Shown: piece by piece, positions 5,873 through 7,204 of the stretch
Layout of the letters: each line of letters opens with the position of its first letter
How positions within the stretch are numbered: position 1 is the stretch's first letter
Source: Anaerobacillus sp.
Lineage (GTDB): Bacteria > Bacillota > Bacilli > Bacillales_H > Anaerobacillaceae
Direction of reading: 5' to 3'
Assembly: GCA_007120055.1 (NCBI GenBank)
Contig: SKOL01000580.1
Location: 1-7,204 of the forward strand
DNA: 7,204 nucleotides
Notes under the pieces: generated by a model
Told to the model about the DNA's origin: nothing
What the model saw: the letters and a program-made list of their open reading frames with translations, nothing else
Databases searched by the model: none
Made by a program: the position numbers and the translations under genes

Positions 5873-6730
5873 CCCGAATCATCTGGTAAAACGACCGTTG
5901 CACTTCATGCTATCGCTGAAGTACAACGACAAGGTGGACAAGCTGCCTTTATCGATGCAGAGCATGCTCTTGACCCAGTATATGCACAAAATTTAGGTGT
6001 AAACATTGATGAGTTATTACTTTCACAACCTGATACAGGTGAGCAGGCCTTAGAAATTGCAGAGGCATTAGTACGTAGTGGAGCTGTAGATATCTTAGTT
6101 GTCGACTCGGTAGCTGCGCTCGTTCCAAAAGCAGAAATTGAAGGAGAAATGGGAGATAGTCACGTCGGACTACAAGCTCGATTAATGTCGCAAGCATTAA
6201 GAAAACTTTCTGGAGCTATTAATAAATCAAAAACGATAGCGATCTTTATTAACCAAATTCGTGAAAAAGTCGGAGTGATGTTTGGAAACCCTGAGACTAC
6301 CCCAGGTGGACGTGCCCTGAAGTTCTATTCGTCTGTACGACTTGAAGTACGTAGAGCAGAAGTTTTAAAGCAAGGTAATGACATGGTTGGTAATAAAACA
6401 AAAGTAAAAGTAGTAAAAAATAAAGTAGCGCCTCCATTTAAAGTAGCTGAAGTTGATATTATGTACGGAGAAGGGATCTCTCGTGAAGGATCAATTTTAG
6501 ATATTGGCTCTGAACTAGATATCGTTCAAAAAAGTGGTGCATGGTATTCCTATAATGAAGAACGCTTAGGCCAAGGAAGAGAAAATTCTAAGCAATTTTT
6601 GAAGGAAAATACTGATATTACCGAAGCAATTGAAACAAAGATCCGTGAACATTACGGATTAAATGGTGAAATCAAAGTAGATGCACCTTCAGAAGATGAA
6701 TTTGCAGATGTACCTTTAGATTTAAAATAA
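5873..6730 (+). CDS. recA: RecA recombinase, exon 2 (residues 65-349)
   Basis: Codons 65-349 of RecA, the ATP-dependent strand-exchange recombinase that also activates LexA cleavage. Exon 2 opens with PESSGKTT, completing Walker A with Gly64 of exon 1. Visible motifs in spliced numbering: K70 and T71 of the P-loop, FIDAEHALD with E94, Walker B DILVVDS ending at D142, and loop L2 beginning [10 protein letters not shown] (N191, Q192), followed by [15 protein letters not shown]. The C-terminal domain includes [11 protein letters not shown] and REHYGL, and ends in an acidic tail with SEDEFADVP. Total length, 349 residues, matches Bacillus RecA (348). All catalytic residues are intact, so the protein should be active once the intron is removed. 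No ribosome binding site of its own is seen; the in-frame ATG at 6149 is internal, not a start. A terminator follows 7 nt after the stop. Confidence 0.96.
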   Translation, partial: PESSGKTTVALHAIAEVQRQGGQAAFIDAEHALDPVYAQNLGVNIDELLLSQPDTGEQALEIAEALVRSGAVDILVVDSVAALVPKAEIEGEMGDSHVGLQARLMSQALRKLSGAINKSKTIAIFINQIREKVGVMFGNPETTPGGRALKFYSSVRLEVRRAEVLKQGNDMVGNKTKVKVVKNKVAPPFKVAEVDIMYGEGISREGSILDIGSELDIVQKSGAWYSYNEERLGQGRENSKQFLKENTDITEAIETKIREHYGLNGEIKVDAPSEDEFADVPLDLK

Positions 6731-6736
6731 TATATT

Positions 6737-6806
6737 AAAAGGGCTAGTAGCCGAGGGGCATTTAGAAGTTTATGACGTAATAATTCCCCCTGCTTCTAGC
6801 TTTTTT
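6737..6806 (+). terminator. Intrinsic terminator of recA
   Basis: GCTAG (6743-6747) pairs with CTAGC (6796-6800), AGC (6749-6751) with GCT (6792-6794), and GGGG (6755-6758) with CCCC (6787-6790). A run of six T (6801-6806) follows and AAAA (6737-6740) precedes. The fold starts 7 nt after the recA stop, fitting a dedicated recA terminator. Confidence 0.88.
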
Positions 6807-7097
6807 ATTTTAATAGTTGGAAAGTCGAAAGTTGGAAAGAAGACCTCGATTTTCACATGTTAAAAGATGACGGGTTATTCGACATGACTGTTTAGTATGA
6901 AAAGGGCGGATGATTTCGTGTTCGAGCGTCTGAGATTCGAAAGAAGGTCACGGCGAAGTGAAGGAAATCATCCGCCTTTTCCATATTAGATGGTGAAAGG
7001 ATATCGTCATGAGAGTTTTGTATGTAAAAATAAGTTTATTATTTTTTCTGTAAAATCACTTGATATAACGTTTAGAACTTATAAATATTGACAAAGC
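6807..7097. other. Non-coding spacer downstream of recA
   Basis: No gene of ordinary size is visible between the recA terminator and the promoter at 7098. The stretch holds a short direct repeat AGTTGGAAAG (6815-6824 and 6830-6839), a long inverted repeat (6897-6984, listed separately) and AT-rich sequence. One possible 14-codon reading frame lies at 7009-7053 (MRVLYVKISLLFFL), with AAAGGA at 6996-7001 upstream. It is too short to call as a gene without expression or conservation data. Confidence 0.6.
6897..6984. repeat. Long inverted repeat forming a cloverleaf-like structure
   Basis: GAAAAGGGCGGATGATTTC (6899-6917) pairs with GAAATCATCCGCCTTTTC (6964-6981) with a single bulged G, an outer stem of about 18 bp. 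ATG and CAT outside it can extend the pairing. The 46-base interior holds two further hairpins: TTCGA/TCGAA (6921-6941) and TCAC/GTGA around GGCGAA (6948-6961). With A and T runs at the stem base it could be a bidirectional terminator, a structured RNA or a small dispersed repeat. It has no sizeable reading frame. Confidence 0.7.
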
Positions 7098-7126
7098 TTG
7101 ACAATAACATTATCCAATTATACAAT
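7098..7126 (+). promoter_or_regulatory. Strong sigma-A promoter reading out of the window
   Basis: TTGACA (7098-7103) is a perfect -35 and TACAAT (7121-7126) a near-perfect -10, with exactly 17 bases between them. Initiation is expected near 7133, so at least 70 nt of leader follows without a start codon in the window. A second TTGACA at 7088-7093 overlaps in function. In Bacillus the gene near here is often rny (RNase Y), but the gene itself is not visible. Confidence 0.8.
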
Positions 7127-7204
7127 TGTGAAGAATACCGCATTTTACTATTGGCTATTTTTTTTATAAACGTAAGAAAAGTAACCTGTGCTGGATGTGC
7201 ACAC

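Noticed and set aside
5652..6197. Minus-strand reading frames over the intron 3' end and exon 2
   Set aside because: They are antisense to ribozyme helices and to conserved RecA codons, and lack ribosome binding sites and recognisable motifs.
6149..6730. A separate 193-residue RecA C-terminal protein starting at ATG 6149
   Set aside because: RecA similarity continues upstream in the same frame to 5873, and no ribosome binding site precedes 6149.
6815..6839. Direct repeat AGTTGGAAAG as a possible CRISPR or iteron
   Set aside because: Only two 10-base copies with a 5-base spacer, too few and too short for either.

Overview
The window looks like chromosomal DNA of a low-GC Gram-positive bacterium of the Bacillaceae. 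The proteins read like Bacillus PgsA, CinA and RecA. The genes have strong AGGAGG-type ribosome binding sites and sigma-A promoters, and there is a LexA/SOS box of the Bacillus type. The genus cannot be fixed from this stretch. All confident genes are on the + strand.

Layout. Positions 64-558 encode a YajQ-family protein. A ~200-nt gap (559-762) follows, holding a degenerate dispersed repeat and a terminator-like hairpin. Then comes a tight cluster: pgsA (763-1341, phosphatidylglycerophosphate synthase), cinA (1358-2620, UUG start) and a DEAD-box RNA helicase with a DbpA-type C-terminal RNA-binding domain (2607-4196), which overlaps the end of cinA by 14 nt. A long-stem terminator (4213-4312) closes the cluster. 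It is followed by a second dispersed repeat (about 4334-4477), an SOS box (4490-4503), a near-consensus promoter (4512-4540) and a ~170-nt leader containing a terminator-like hairpin.

The centrepiece is recA, which is split. Exon 1 (4717-4908) stops after Gly64, the first residue of the Walker A loop GPESSGKT. Exon 2 (5873-6730) resumes with Pro65, and joining the two gives an uninterrupted 349-residue RecA. The 964-nt insert (4909-5872) has group I intron hallmarks: a U at the end of exon 1 paired to a G of an internal guide sequence, a terminal G, and a compact helical core at its 3' end. It carries a gene for a Vsr-like (EDxHD-type) homing endonuclease with SANT/Myb-like N-terminal segments. 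That gene is broken by one frame change and one in-frame stop. The ribozyme is presumably still required for RecA production, whereas its mobility gene looks dead.

Downstream of recA are its terminator (6737-6806), a cloverleaf-like inverted repeat (6897-6984) and a strong promoter (7098-7126) that reads out of the window toward an unseen gene. No CRISPR array, tRNA or rRNA was seen.
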